DNA of 64,000 nt from Dictyobacter vulcani (GCF_008974265.1 NZ_BKZW01000004.1:124001-188000); one strand, 5' to 3'. Shown: positions 10,369 through 20,652, numbered from the stretch's first letter. The notes: generated by a model not told the origin, from the letters alone. Made by a program: numbers and translations.

Positions 10369-10836
10369 CCCGCCTGCGGCGGGAGGGGGAGGGGAGAGAA
10401 TAGCGGGGACACCCCGCACCCCGGCAGAAGGGGCTCGACGCCCCTCCTGCACCACCCCCATGACAATCCAGGCATTCCCAGCGATGCTCCCACCTTCGGC
10501 GGAAAGGGAAGAATAGCGGGGACACCCCGCACCCCGGCAGAAGGGGCTCGACGCCCCTCCTGCACCACCCCCATGACAATCCAGGCATTCCCAGCGATGC
10601 TCCCACCTTCGGCGGAAAGGGAAGAATAGCGGGGACACCCCGCACCCCGGCAGAAGGGGCTCGACGCCCCTCCTGCACCTCCCCACCATGACGGCCCAGG
10701 CATTCCCAGCGATGCTCCCACCAGGGACCTGCACGGGTATAAGCGGGGAGGTGCAGGAGGGGCGCTAAGCCCCACCTGCCGGGGGCGCGGGGGTGTCCCC
10801 CGTCATTCCCCCCTCCCCCCTCCCGCCGCAGGCGGG
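10369..10836. repeat. GC-rich tandem repeat (113-bp unit, three copies) inside an inverted repeat
   Basis: A 113-bp unit starting TAGCGGGGACACCCCGCACC begins at 10401, 10514 and 10627; the third copy diverges after its first 60 bases. Each unit contains its own hairpin (GGGGACACCCC) and the GAAGGGGCTCGACGCCCCTCC stem. The array is bracketed by CCCGCCTGCGGCGGG at 10369 and CCCGCCGCAGGCGGG ending at 10836, and the last segment is a partial inverted copy. All reading frames across it are open because of composition, not because it codes. The rest of 10121-11113 shows no gene. Confidence 0.85.
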
Positions 10837-11113
10837 AGAGCATTTATCCCAAAATCAAAAGCTGAAATATAGTCATAGAAAATGATCTATTGTATACTAT
10901 AGCTATGTAACTTTTTAATGGCGATGAGCAGTAATTTTCTGTGGCGAGTTATAATCACCTGGAAACTTTTTTGGTTTCTATTGCGTACCAACAAATCTGA
11001 TTAAGTCAGATGCGGAGCAAGCATTGAAAGTTACCGAACAGGTAACGACAAGCCAACGACGGTTTGGTGTGACTTTTGAGGCAGTTCTCTATTTAGTTCC
11101 AGAATGAGAAGCA

Positions 11114-14100
11114 ATGACACGCTCAACACCCACTGTACGGAACGACACACTTTATTATCAAGAACAAGAGCAGCCCTGCTGTGTGCTCGTAGGCAGCCCC
11201 GACTGGTATGACTGGCTGGCGCATGCCACAACCTTTAGCTTCACCTGTCCCTCGGGCTCTTTTACCGCCCGGAAAGAACAGGCGGGCAATAAACGTGGTG
11301 GGGAATACTGGAAAGCCTATAGTAAGCGCAAAGGTAAGTTGCTGCATGCCTATATCGGCAAGGCCCATCTGCTCTCCCTTGAGCGTCTACAGACTATCGC
11401 GATCCAACTGGCCCAGAACGCGGAAGAGCAGCAGTGCACACCAACTGCAGCATTGCCCGTTCCTTATAGTCATAGCCTGCCCATGGCGCCCACGCCGTTG
11501 ATTGGTCGTGAAAAGGAGACGGAATCTATTTGTGCTTTGCTGCAACGTGTAGATGTGCGTTTGCTGACGATTGCGGGTCCCGGTGGGGTAGGGAAAACGC
11601 GTCTGACCATAGAAGTGATGCGTGTGCTCAAGGATAGTTTTCCGGGTGGCGTCTTCTATGTCCCATTAGGACTCATCTCCGATCCTGCGCTGGTATTGCC
11701 GGCGGTGGCGCAGAAACTTGGCCTGGTGGAGACGAACGATGATTCCTTACTTGAGCGTATCGCGGCCTATCTACACTCCAAGCATACGCTGCTGGTACTT
11801 GACAATTTTGAACAGATCATGGCAGCCGCTCCCCGGTTGGCGGAACTGCTGGCGCTCTGTCCACAGCTCAAAATCATGGTGACGAGCCGTGAAGTACTGC
11901 ATCTACGTGGTGAGCATGAATTCGTGGTGCCATGTCTGACATTGCCGAATCTGCAACAGCTTCCTGTTAATGGGGATTTCTCCGCGTATCCTGCCATGCT
12001 GTTGTTTGTACAACGTGCTGCTGCCGTTAAGAGTGATTTTCAGCTTACGCATGAAAATGCCGCTGTCATCGCTGAAATCTGTACCTGTCTGGATGGTTTG
12101 CCGCTGGCCCTGGAACTGGCGGCTGCACGCATCAAGCATCTTTCTCCCACCATGCTACTGTCGCGTTTAGAGCAACGGCTGCTGGTGCTTACCAGTGGCG
12201 CGCGCGATCTTCCCAGGCGTCAGCAGACCTTGCGCGATACGCTGGACTGGAGTTATGAGCTCTTAAATCCGGATGAACAAAAGATTTTTCGTTATCTCTC
12301 GATCTTTGTACGCGGCTGTACCCTGTCGTCTGCTGAAGCTTTTTGTCTGGTTCTGCAAGGGGAGCACGAGGACCAGGAAGTCCCGATCCTGGATATTATT
12401 GCTTCGCTGATCGATAAAAGCTTTCTGCAGCAGCGCGAACAGTCGGACGGTGAGATTCGGTTGCGGATGCTGGAGACGATTCAGGAGTATGGTCAGGCTT
12501 GCCTGTTGGCTGCTGGCGAGAAAGATAAGGCGGCTCAGGCGCATGCGCGCCACTATCTGCAACTGGCTGAACAGGCTGAGCCAGAGCTGCGTCAGGTGCG
12601 ACAGGCGCAGTGGTTGCGGCGACTGGAACGGGAAAATGATAACCTGCGCGCTGCTTTACACTGGTTTAGTACTCAGCAGAATAGCGCGGGCCATGAGGCG
12701 GCGCTTCGCCTCTGTGGCGCGCTCTGGCGTTTCTGGCTGGTCCGTAATCGTCAGCAGGAAGGCTATCAATGGGCGGAAAAGGCCCTGCTCCATAGTACCG
12801 AGGTGGAGCCTGCATTACAGGCCAAAGCCTGTTTTGCTACCGCGACGCTGGCATATAGCCAGGAACACTATGAGCGCAGTATCGAACTGTGGCAGCAGTG
12901 TCTGACGTTGTATGAGAAAATTGAGGATCAGGCGGGCGTGGCTGCGGCCCTGAATAAACTGGGAACGGCCTATGCGCGCAATGCGCCTGTGGAGGCACAT
13001 GAGTTTTTTCCAGCGCAGCCTGAGTCTGGCCACGCAGTATCAGGACGACTATGGCATCGCCGACGCGTTGGAGTCGCTGGCCCAGGAGTCCTTTGCCTTT
13101 GGTTTCTTGAGCGAGGCCCGGATCACGTTCGAGGAACGCCTGGCCATCTGCCGGCGTCTGGAAGATACGCGTAGCATTGCCTATTGTCTGGAGAGCCTGG
13201 GCCAGATTGCCGCGCACCTTGGCGATTATCCACAGGCAAATCAGCATCTAAGGGAATGCCTGGTCCTGCATCGAGAGATTGGTGATCGTGTCGGTATGGC
13301 CTTTGCGCTCTTGCCGCTGGCCATTGTCACGCTCTATCAGGGTGATTATAGTATTGCCCATTCTTTATTAGAGGAATTTCGCATCGTGATCCGCGAACTG
13401 GGCCATCAGCGCAATATGGCCCGGCCTGGCAGTAGCGGCGACTTCCCGCAATTCCAGTTCACCGAACATACACCAATCAGCCAGATCCTGAGCGAAAGCT
13501 TTGCGATCTTTAAAGAAACCGGTAACGATGAGGGCATTGCCAGCAAATTGTTTGCCCTTGGCTGTATTGAATTCTCGCTAGGTAACTTTAACGATGCGCG
13601 TAAATCCCTGGCCGAAAGCCTGGATCTCTTCCAGCATCTGGGCAATCGCGTCATGACGGCGGCGGTCTACAATATGCAGGGACAGGTGGAGGCCCATCAG
13701 GGTAACTATGCCCGTGCGCGTGCCCAGTTGGAGGAATGTTTGTTGATCACGCGTGAGATCGACGATCATTGGCATCTGGCCTCACGCCTGGCCCAGCTCG
13801 GCTTAATCCTGTTGAATCAGGGTGATATTGCCCGTTCCCGTGCATTGATTGAAGAGAGTATGCAGGCCGCGCAAGACAGTGGTGATCCACGCTATATTGC
13901 TCAGTCCCTGCACATCCATGGCCTGCTGAGCCTCTATACCGGAGATTACACCACGGCCCAGAATCACTTCAACGAAAGTCTGCATACTAATCGCGAGATG
14001 CGCATTGGATCGACGCGTGCCTATCTACTGGCCGACCTGGGACTACTGGCACTACAGCAAAAGAATAGCACCATGGCCCGCATCCTGGTTGAAGAGAGCC

Positions 14101-14665
14101 TGGCGTTATGTCTGCACGTCGGTGATCGCTGGTTTATTCCCTCCTGCCTTGAACGCCTGGGAGAGGTGAGCGTAATGCAAGGCCAACCAGAGCAAGCCGC
14201 CAGACTCTGGGGACCGCGACCGTTATGCGGGCCACCATTAGTGCGCCCATGCCACCGATCGAGCAGACCCTCTACCAGCAATCGCTCACCCATGTCCGGA
14301 AACAACTTGGTCCGGAACGCTTTAGCACCGAATGGAACAATGGTGAAATCATGAGCCTGGAAGAAGTTCTGAGTTCATTACAAGCCAGCCCCGAAGTCAG
14401 CTCGCCTGTTGACTCGACGCTCACCCTGGAGCCACAATTAGTCAAACAACCCACATCAGAAACCAGCGCACAAAATGGACTGACCGGCCGTGAAAAAGAA
14501 GTCCTGCAGTTGCTCGCCAGCGGCCTGACCAACATCCAGATCGCCGACCAGCTCGTGATTAGTCCCCGTACCGTCCAGACGCACCTCAGCACCATCTACG
14601 CCAAACTCGGCGTCGCCACCCGCAGCGCCGCCACCCGCTACGCCCTCGAACACCACCTCGCCTGA
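11114..14665 (+). CDS. Large NB-ARC/TPR/LuxR-type transcriptional regulator (frame broken)
   Basis: Three overlapping frames read as one protein of about 1180 residues. Residues 22-100 form an N-terminal module (GSPDWYDWL, FTARKEQ, YSKRKGK, AYIGKA) shared with the next gene. A signal-transduction ATPase follows, with GREKE, Walker A GPGGVGKTR, Walker B LLVLDNFEQ, and the GLPLALELAAARI motif of the AfsR/NB-ARC family. A long TPR region (repeats such as GDYPQANQHLRECLVLHREIGD) follows. The end is a LuxR helix-turn-helix (LTGREKEVLQLLASGLTNIQ). Frame shifts lie in the T6 run at 13004-13009 and twice near 14205-14230. It probably oligomerises on ligand binding to control transcription. The target is unknown; both flanks are repeats. 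Confidence 0.85.
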
Positions 14666-14762
14666 GGCCCCAACGAGATCACGTAGGTTCGACCCTCGAG
14701 GTCGATTGGAAGAGCCCTTACCTCGCCTGAGGCCCCAACGCGATCACGTAGGTTCGACCCTC
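14657..14762. repeat. 63-bp tandem duplication spanning the LuxR-type gene end
   Basis: The segment CCTCGCCTGAGGCCCCAACG... containing the stop codon of the upstream gene occurs at 14657 and again at 14720, each time running into a family P repeat end. It appears to be a duplication of the left half of the palindromic element together with adjacent coding sequence. Confidence 0.8.
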
Positions 14763-14817
14763 GCCCCAAAGGCGATCGATATGGGGGGAGACAATCGACC
14801 TCGAGGGTCGAACCTAC
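14693..14817. repeat. Palindromic intergenic repeat, family P (copy 2, with duplicated left arm)
   Basis: Left arms GTAGGTTCGACCCTCG at 14693 and 14748 face a single right arm CGAGGGTCGAACCTAC ending at 14817. The loop between the inner arms is only about 40 bases. No gene is visible between here and 15075. Confidence 0.85.
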
Positions 14818-15074
14818 ATGATCGTTTTTTTTGAGCATTTGAGGTGAGGGCGAGTTTTATTGGCGTAGATGATTTCACCATTATGTCAAAGGATCGAGGC
14901 CATGGGCGTTTAATGTTGTCTCCGCCATTATGCGTACGCCATCTTGCGCATACGGGATTGGAATGGCGCTATGGGGGGCAAGAAATACGTTTTTTTCGCG
15001 GATGTAGAGATGGGCTTCAATAGGGTACATTTATGGGACACGCACTTTTCATTTCGATGGAGAAAGAGGAGAGG

Positions 15075-16809
15075 ATGATGTCCATGCTTCGTAAACATAT
15101 TCCAGTCGTCGTTGACGAATATTTATACATACCGGATCAAATGAGTAGCGCCACAAAAACGGTTTATGTTGGCTCACCTGATTGGTATGCCTGGTTGGCC
15201 GGTGGGCTACATCCATCCTTTTCATTTAAGCATGCTGGCGGAACTTTTACTGCTCGCCAGGAGCGGCAGCGGCGTGGGTGGTATTGGTATGCGTATCGCA
15301 AGCGGTCCGGTCAGGTTTTGAAGACGTATCTGGGGCGTCCTGAAGAGATGACGCCTGCCCGGTTGGAGCACGCGGCTGCCATCCTGGCGCATAAAGAGGT
15401 TAATCAGCTAGCGCACAAACGGCGTACAGCCCCGTTATCGGCGCAACTTCAATCGATCCTGAATGAGAAATTTACGGTTCCCAGTTCCGCGATTGCGTCG
15501 ATTGAGCGTCCCCGGCTCCTTAAACGGATTACCGAGGGTGTAAAGGGCAAGCTGGTCTTGCTCTCGGCTGCGGCGGGTTGGGGTAAGACCAGCTTACTCA
15601 GTAGCTGGTGTACAAGCAAGCTGGCACCAGACTGGCCCATCGCCTGGGTCTCACTGGATGATCAGGATAATGAGCCGCGCGAATTCTGGCTGCAACTGCT
15701 CACGGCCCTCAATATCTCGCAGACGGACAAGCTGGCGGATGCACTGTCCAGTGTACAGAATATTCAGAATCTACAAGATGTGCAGGTCCTCAAGTTATTT
15801 TTACATGCCTGCCAGCAGATCGAAACGGATAGTGTGTTGATCCTTGATAATTATGATCGCATCCAGTCCAGCGAAATTCACAAACAATTGACTCTGCTGC
15901 TGGAGCGCTTACCGGCCAGGCTGCATGTGATTATTGCCAGCCGTACCCATCCGTGCTTTCCATTGTCCCGTTTACGTGTGCAGGGAGCACTCACCGAGTT
16001 ATGCCATAGCAGCCTGCGCTTTACACCTGAAGAGACAGCTCGCTTGCTACAAAATATGGCGCAGACCACCGTTGCGCCCGAATGTAGTGCGGCTATCGCG
16101 TCCCAGACCGAAGGATGGATCGCCGGCATTCAGCTCTGCGCGCTCTATAGTAAAGAGCACGAGACGCGCTATCCACAGCAGTATACGCCGGTGGCCAGTA
16201 ATCGCTATATCATAGACTATATCAGCGAAGAGATCCTGACCAGACAAAGCCCTGAACTGCAACAATTCATGTTGCAGACCAGTGTTCTGCCCCGTTTAGA
16301 GGTCGCAGCCTGTAATGCCATCCGGCAGGCCGAGGACAGTCAGTACTGGCTTGAGCAGTTGCGGCGGCTCAACCTGATTAGCGTGGACACACAAGAGTAC
16401 AGCTATTGTTATCCCCAACTCTTGAAGACCGTCCTCTATCAGCAACTCCAGCGCAGCCAGCCTGTCCAGTTGACAACCCTACAGCAACGCGCGCACGACT
16501 GGTCCAGGCAGCAGGAGGAAGACACCTACCTACCTATGCAAACGAGACCTTCCGTGTCCGATACCGCAACCCCCAAACGGATCTCGCTGTACGAAACCGA
16601 AGACAAACCCGAAAAGCTGACCAATCGCGAACGCGACGTACTCCAGCTCATCATCAACGGAGCCTCAAACCGTGATATCGCCCAGAACCTCATTCTCAGC
16701 GAAGGCACCGTCAAAAGCACGTCTCAAACATCTGTAACAAACTCGCGTCCAGAGTCGCACCCAGGCCATCGCGTCGGCCAAAGCCCTCTCGCATGGCCCT
16801 CATGTGTAA
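15075..16809 (+). CDS. MalT-like ATPase, LuxR-family transcriptional regulator (C-terminus frame-shifted)
   Basis: About 590 residues. The start was set at 15075, where AGAGGAGAGG precedes two ATGs, although the frame is open from 15033. The N-terminus repeats the module of the previous gene (GSPDWYAWL, FTARQERQ, YAYRKRSGQ, YLGRPEE). The MalT-like NTPase follows: Walker A SAAAGWGKTSLL, then AWVSLDDQDNEPREFW and VLILDNYDRI. A LuxR domain ends the protein (LTNRERDVLQLIINGASNRD). After GTVKS the frame slips. Restoring one C there and another after the next AGAGTC gives the rest of the HTH (HVSNICNKLASRV) and a TAA at 16809. It lacks the long TPR arm of MalT, so it is a short member. The target is unknown. 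Confidence 0.85.
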
Positions 16810-16822
16810 CGGCAGCCTTCAT

Positions 16823-17178
16823 GGCTAATACTTTTCACGTAAGCCTTTTTCTGGACGAGATTGACGAAAGCATCTAAGCCGATCAGAGGCCCAGTGACTT
16901 CAAAGGATCAAGAAAAGCGAAACAGGTAGGTTCGACCCTTTGGGTCGATTCGTGCCTGCATACTATCCTTGCTTGACCATGAGCAAGCCTCTTCACGCCT
17001 TGCTTCACCCGCTTTTTCACTTGCGTGATCCTGCGGAGGTGAGGGTATCGTGGAGGCACGAATCGACCCAAAGGGTCGAACCTACACGTTTTACCTCTCT
17101 TAATCCTTTGAGAAGGTATTCCTTCACCGTCATGCTATCATTTCAGCCATTCAATCCCTTAAGTGAAAAGTATTAGCC
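16823..17178. mobile_element. MITE family A, copy 1
   Basis: A 356-bp non-coding element with inverted ends GGCTAATACTTTTCAC and GTGAAAAGTATTAGCC. It is the reverse complement, at roughly 95% identity by eye, of 60099-60453. It contains a complete family P palindrome (16926-17085). It is preceded by GGCAGCCTTCAT and followed by CTTCATGGCC, so both flanks carry the same outer motif. It begins just after the restored stop of the MalT-like regulator. No transposase is present, so it would move in trans if at all. Confidence 0.85.
16926..17085. repeat. Palindromic intergenic repeat, family P (copy 3, nested in MITE A)
   Basis: Left arm GTAGGTTCGACCCTTTGGGT and its exact complement at 17066-17085 enclose about 120 bases. 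The matching copy at 60191 sits at the same place in the other MITE A. Confidence 0.9.
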
Positions 17179-17183
17179 TTCAT

Positions 17184-17601
17184 GGCCAATACTTTTCACG
17201 TAGCGAGACGTTCAGAGATGGTTCGACGTGACCAGCAAGCCAGGTGTACGTGGAGAGGGCGCCACACGCGGAGGCCGCACTGCTGCGTTTGCACAGGCCA
17301 GCGTGTGAGCACGACGCGCAGTGCTGTGGCGCCTCCAGGGATCGTGTGTGCCGTGGCCTGCTCGCGCAGCAACGTGGTGGGAGCGCGCGTGGATCCTCCC
17401 CGTACCTTCTCGGAGAGGATCGCGAACCATAATCCGTCTCGGTGTAGGCGCCACAGGCATGCGAGGCTCGTTGAGCCCCTCGCTCCACCATCACGCCGCA
17501 TGCCGGCCTCCGCGTGTGGCGCCCTCTCGACGGATGATTTGCTGCTTTTCTCCACCATGTTTTTTATGGTCACAAAAGCGCTTAAGTGAAAAGTATTAGG
17601 C
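17184..17601. mobile_element. MITE family B, copy 1
   Basis: A 418-bp element starting GGCCAATACTTTTCACGTAG and ending GTGAAAAGTATTAGGC, i.e. the same terminal repeats as MITE A but an unrelated GC-rich interior. The interior has its own inverted pairs (GAGGGCGCCACACGCGGAGG near 17254 against its complement near 17509). The reverse complement is found at 49552-49971. It lies five bases from MITE A, back to back. Open frames across it are composition artefacts. Confidence 0.85.
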
Positions 17602-17605
17602 TCAA

Positions 17606-17689
17606 GCCCTACCTTGCAATCGTGTGAGCGGAGCTAGCCGCGACTGAGCGGCGTTCACGATTGTCTTTCAAGGGGACCTGCCGCTACGA
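17606..17689. repeat. 84-bp dispersed repeat C, copy 1
   Basis: It begins GCCCTACCTTGCAATCGTGT and ends near GCCGCTACGA; a second copy is at 19959-20041. CAATCGTG and CACGATTG inside form a hairpin. Its right end overlaps the last codons of the WYL regulator, suggesting the repeat has reshaped that C-terminus. Confidence 0.8.
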
Positions 17690-18648
17690 TTTTGTTGTGC
17701 TTGTGCTACCATGGCAGAAATTTTCTTTCCCAGTTGCTGCATGGCTTCAAGCAATTCTGGCGGCTGTATCCTCAAGCAAGGACAACCGAGGTTTACCAAA
17801 AAACGTGCCAGGTGATCAAGGTCATCATCGTATGCCCGCAGCAAAATTCCATCAGATCTCTCTTCCACTGTTGCAAACGTTGGAGGAACAGCCCAACGTA
17901 CCTGCTCAAGTGTGGTTTCGAGCAGAACCTCTCCAAGCCAGCGCGAAGGCATGGCCGCAATCTCTTGCAGGGCATAGGCTAGCACATCAAAGTTGTGGGG
18001 ATGTACAAAATATTCCTCGCGTGGCTCAACCTGTAGAATGCGATCCAACCGGAACATACGAATGGCCTGACGCAGATGACAGTAGCCAATCGCATACCAG
18101 TGTCTTTGCAAATAGAGCACCCCATAACAGTCCAGCGTGCGTTCTGTCTGCTCCTTACCTTTCGCCTGATAGATGATCCACGTTTGTTGCCCTCGATAAG
18201 CGGCGGTGCTCAAGGTACTCACCCATGTATTCATCACCTGTACAGGAGAGGTATCCAGATGCAATGCCACCATATCCTGCACCGCCTGGACCTGCTCCCG
18301 TATGTTCAGAGGAAGCACACGCTCCACTTTCGCCAGCGCACTCACCACTCCGGGCTGAGATGTGCCGAGTCCCAGCAATTCCGCAGCGCGTAAACCCAGT
18401 GCCACCGCCACGGCTTCCTCTTCTGTCCACATCAAAGGCGGCAACTTGAAGCCAGGGAGGAGCCGATAGCCTCCATAGCGTCCACGCTCCGCCTCTACCG
18501 GGATGCCCAGGTCCTGGAGCATAGTCATATAACGTCTGACGCTACGCGGGTTGACCTCAAGCCGTTCCGCCAATTCTGCGGCAGTAATGTTCGGACGTGC
18601 CTGTAACAGATTGAGCACGGTCAGCAGACGGGAAACTGGAGAATACAT
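17668..18648 (-). CDS. HTH-11/WYL-domain transcriptional regulator
   Basis: About 326 residues from the chosen ATG at 18648, which has GGAAAGG eight bases upstream; the frame is open further, to 18777, but that stretch overlaps the divergent gene start. The N-terminal winged helix reads RPNITAAELAERLEVNPRSV then RRYMTMLQDLGIPVEAERGR and the GGYRL wing typical of the YafY/DeoR-like family. The C-terminal WYL ligand domain contains YLQRHWYAIGYCHLRQAIRM and FRLDRI. Divergent from the VOC gene 127 bases away, so it probably controls that gene and itself. The last residues are encoded by repeat C. Confidence 0.9.
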   Translation of the reverse strand: MYSPVSRLLTVLNLLQARPNITAAELAERLEVNPRSVRRYMTMLQDLGIPVEAERGRYGGYRLLPGFKLPPLMWTEEEAVAVALGLRAAELLGLGTSQPGVVSALAKVERVLPLNIREQVQAVQDMVALHLDTSPVQVMNTWVSTLSTAAYRGQQTWIIYQAKGKEQTERTLDCYGVLYLQRHWYAIGYCHLRQAIRMFRLDRILQVEPREEYFVHPHNFDVLAYALQEIAAMPSRWLGEVLLETTLEQVRWAVPPTFATVEERSDGILLRAYDDDLDHLARFLVNLGCPCLRIQPPELLEAMQQLGKKISAMVAQAQQNRSGRSP

Positions 18649-18775
18649 AGTGCCTTTCCTTCTGGTGTTCAGCATATTGGCTTTCAAATAGGACCGATTC
18701 ACGCCACATTCTATCCTATACTGTTCATGAAGAGAAGCATTTCTCGCCAGAGAGTAGTAGAGAAAGGAAATACTC

Positions 18776-19137
18776 ATGTTTCAAGGCTTGCGAACAACCA
18801 TCTATGGAGTAAACGATATTGAAAAGGCCAAGGCATGGTATAGCACCGTGCTTGGTACCCAGCCCTACTTTGACCAGCCAGCGTATGTTGGCTTTAACGT
18901 AGGAGGATTTGAACTGGGCCTGTCCCGCATGCCACACCAGGTACCACAGGCCCGAAAGCATATTGGGGAGTCCCGGATGCCCATGCAGCATGGACCCAAC
19001 TGATCGAACAGGGAGCACAAGAGAATGAATCTCTGGAGGATGTCGGCGACGGAATCCTCATCGGCTCGGTCCTCGACCCCTTCGGCAACCTGCTCGGCAT
19101 TATCGAGAATCCGCACTTCTCTCTCAAAGAAAGCTAA
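18776..19137 (+). CDS. VOC-family (glyoxalase-like) protein, frame-shifted
   Basis: Two frames join near 18960 into about 120 residues. The first part reads TIYGVNDIEKAKAWYSTVLGTQP, the second AYWGVPDAHAAWTQLIEQGA and then DPFGNLLGIIENPHFS, which are the paired beta-alpha-beta modules of the vicinal oxygen chelate fold. The shift lies in a GGGG/CCC region. Members of this family include glyoxalases, bleomycin-type resistance proteins and dioxygenases; nothing here decides among them. It is divergent from the WYL regulator and followed by a strong hairpin. Confidence 0.82.
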
Positions 19138-19150
19138 AGCGGCAGTCAAT

Positions 19151-19195
19151 TCATGGTTGAAGTGGGACGCTCAGGCCGTCCCACTTCAACCATGA
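19151..19195 (+). terminator. Strong hairpin after the VOC gene
   Basis: A perfect 19-bp stem (TCATGGTTGAAGTGGGACG with its complement) around a 7-base loop, 13 bases after the stop codon, followed by a short TTTT within ten bases. Likely an intrinsic terminator. Confidence 0.7.
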
Positions 19196-19277
19196 GAACT
19201 TTTACGAGAGAGGACAGCAGACATGGAACCAATAAATCGTTAAGACAAATCTGTTGCTGAAAGCCATATTACTTGCA

Positions 19278-19580
19278 CTAAAATATTACGCCATACTTGT
19301 AAAGTATCCAGCTATAACCAATAAAAATAGTTAGCGTAATAATGAACACTGCCCATACGATATTTTTCCAGAAACGCTGGTACTGTAAGCGATTGTGTAA
19401 GAGAATGACGCTCATTCCCATACCGAGAAGGAGGCATCCCAGCAATAGCCGCCAGAGATTATGATAATGGGTGAAAAAAGTAGAAAGGAAATTTATCCCC
19501 AGCCCGATTGTGCCTCCACCCACTACCGCTACTTGCCAGGAAATAGGTTGAGCTTTTTCTTGTGTGTTGTTGTTTTGCAT
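19278..19580 (-). CDS. Small membrane protein of unknown function
   Basis: A 100-residue protein with three predicted membrane segments: about residues 15-35 (VAVVGGGTIGLGINFLSTFF), 43-61 (LWRLLLGCLLLGMGMSVILL) and 72-92 (IVWAVFIITLTIFIGYSWIL). A short polar N-terminus (NNNTQEKAQP) precedes them. The gene is AT-rich compared with neighbours. No family was recognised. A GAAGAT sequence lies upstream of the start. The 400 bases between it and the kdp hairpin hold only repeat C copy 2. Confidence 0.6.
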   Translation of the reverse strand: MQNNNTQEKAQPISWQVAVVGGGTIGLGINFLSTFFTHYHNLWRLLLGCLLLGMGMSVILLHNRLQYQRFWKNIVWAVFIITLTIFIGYSWILYKYGVIF

Positions 19581-19958
19581 CTATACTTTCATCTTCCTTG
19601 AATCTGACCTACCAATCAATGCTTATTTCTATTCGAGCTGTTCATATGAAGCTGATAACGCTAAAAATTGCTATCAGCGATTTATGTATTTAACATAATA
19701 AACTTCTTTTTTCTCTTTTTGTAACACGCATATGTGCTCAGAGAGGATGCGAGTTTGCTACGAACCTGGCCACGATGTATCCTCCAGCTTAAGAACTTAA
19801 GAACTTAAGAGCGTAAGACATTTCTGTGCAGACCATAGGCATGCTGTCTGTTCTTCATAGATATAGGCATTTTTTAGTATTACTCCTTCTGTATGGCGTG
19901 GCGCTGTCCCGGATGCAACCAGGGTGCTCGCTCGTACGCCGACAGATCGCAGCGGCCA

Positions 19959-20041
19959 GCCCTACCTTGCAATCGTGTGAGCGCAGTTAGCCGCGATTGA
20001 GCGGCGTTCACGATTGTCTTTCAAAGGCGCCGCCGGTACGA
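19959..20041. repeat. 83-bp dispersed repeat C, copy 2
   Basis: It matches 17606-17689 in the same orientation with a handful of differences, including the CAATCGTG/CACGATTG stem. It lies in a 640-base stretch without a gene between the small membrane protein and the kdp locus. Confidence 0.8.
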
Positions 20042-20138
20042 CAGGATGCTTGCGATTAAGTTGTACTTTCTTAAGCGTGTTGCCGCTTTCCACTGTGAAT
20101 CTCTTGAGTATATTTTGAGGAGTAGCTTTTTTCTCTTT

Positions 20139-20170
20139 ACCGCGTATTGAGCTAATACGCGGTATATTTT
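20139..20170 (+). terminator. Hairpin with T-run ahead of the kdp locus
   Basis: ACCGCGTATT and AATACGCGGT pair around a five-base loop and are followed by ATATTTTTTG. It has the form of an intrinsic terminator but no gene on this strand ends nearby. As it lies just 60 bases upstream of the first kdp-locus gene, it may be an attenuator in the leader. Confidence 0.55.
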
Positions 20171-20223
20171 TTGTGTGAGAGGAAAGATGATTCCCTGATA
20201 ACTTAGTGAAGGGTGGTGCTGGA

Positions 20224-20652
20224 ATGGCTGGAGCACGAATTCTGTTGGTTGAGGACGATGATGTTTTGCGCAGCGTGGTTGAGCGTAATCTGCTGGCTCG
20301 TGGACATGAGGTCTATTGTGCGGCTGATGGCTATAGCGCGCTCTGTTATCTGCGTTCTCAGCCGCTGGACCTTATCCTGCTGGATATCAATTTACCAGAC
20401 CAGACGGGCTGGGATGTCTTGCGTGCTGTCCAGGCTGAAGGTATGGAATGCTACTGGCGGGACGCGGGCTTGCAGGGGAAGTTGCCGGTGGTGGTGCTTT
20501 CCGCTGTGCGGGTCAGTCCGGTGCGCCTGGCTGAGTTTCATCCTCTTGCATACTTGCCTAAACCGTTTCCGATGGATGCTGTGTTACGGCTGGCCGCGGA
20601 AGCCGCGACCCGGCGTGAGCAGTGCGCCGGGAAGGAGAAATTTCATGCTTGA
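20224..20652 (+). CDS. Receiver-only response regulator at the head of the kdp locus
   Basis: About 142 residues, essentially one CheY-like domain. The acidic pair lies in LVEDDDV, the phosphorylation site is in DLILLDINLPDQTGWDVL, and the conserved lysine is in YLPKPF. A short insertion (EGMECYWRDAGLQGK) precedes the fifth-strand region. The ATG at 20224 is preferred because GAAGGG lies ten bases upstream; a GTG at 20206 is possible. There is no DNA-binding domain, unlike KdpE. The end overlaps the next small gene by eight bases, so it is translationally coupled to the kdp genes and probably signals their state through protein contacts or another output protein. Confidence 0.85.
   Translation: MAGARILLVEDDDVLRSVVERNLLARGHEVYCAADGYSALCYLRSQPLDLILLDINLPDQTGWDVLRAVQAEGMECYWRDAGLQGKLPVVVLSAVRVSPVRLAEFHPLAYLPKPFPMDAVLRLAAEAATRREQCAGKEKFHA

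Noticed and set aside
10302-10843. Several 90-170 residue ORFs on the minus strand across the GC-rich array
   Set aside because: They repeat the same peptide in different frames because the 113-bp unit lacks stops; no start sites and no protein-like composition.
17182-17599. Overlapping ORFs on both strands in MITE B
   Set aside because: GC-rich palindromic DNA with six open frames; the interior is a repeat, not a transposase.
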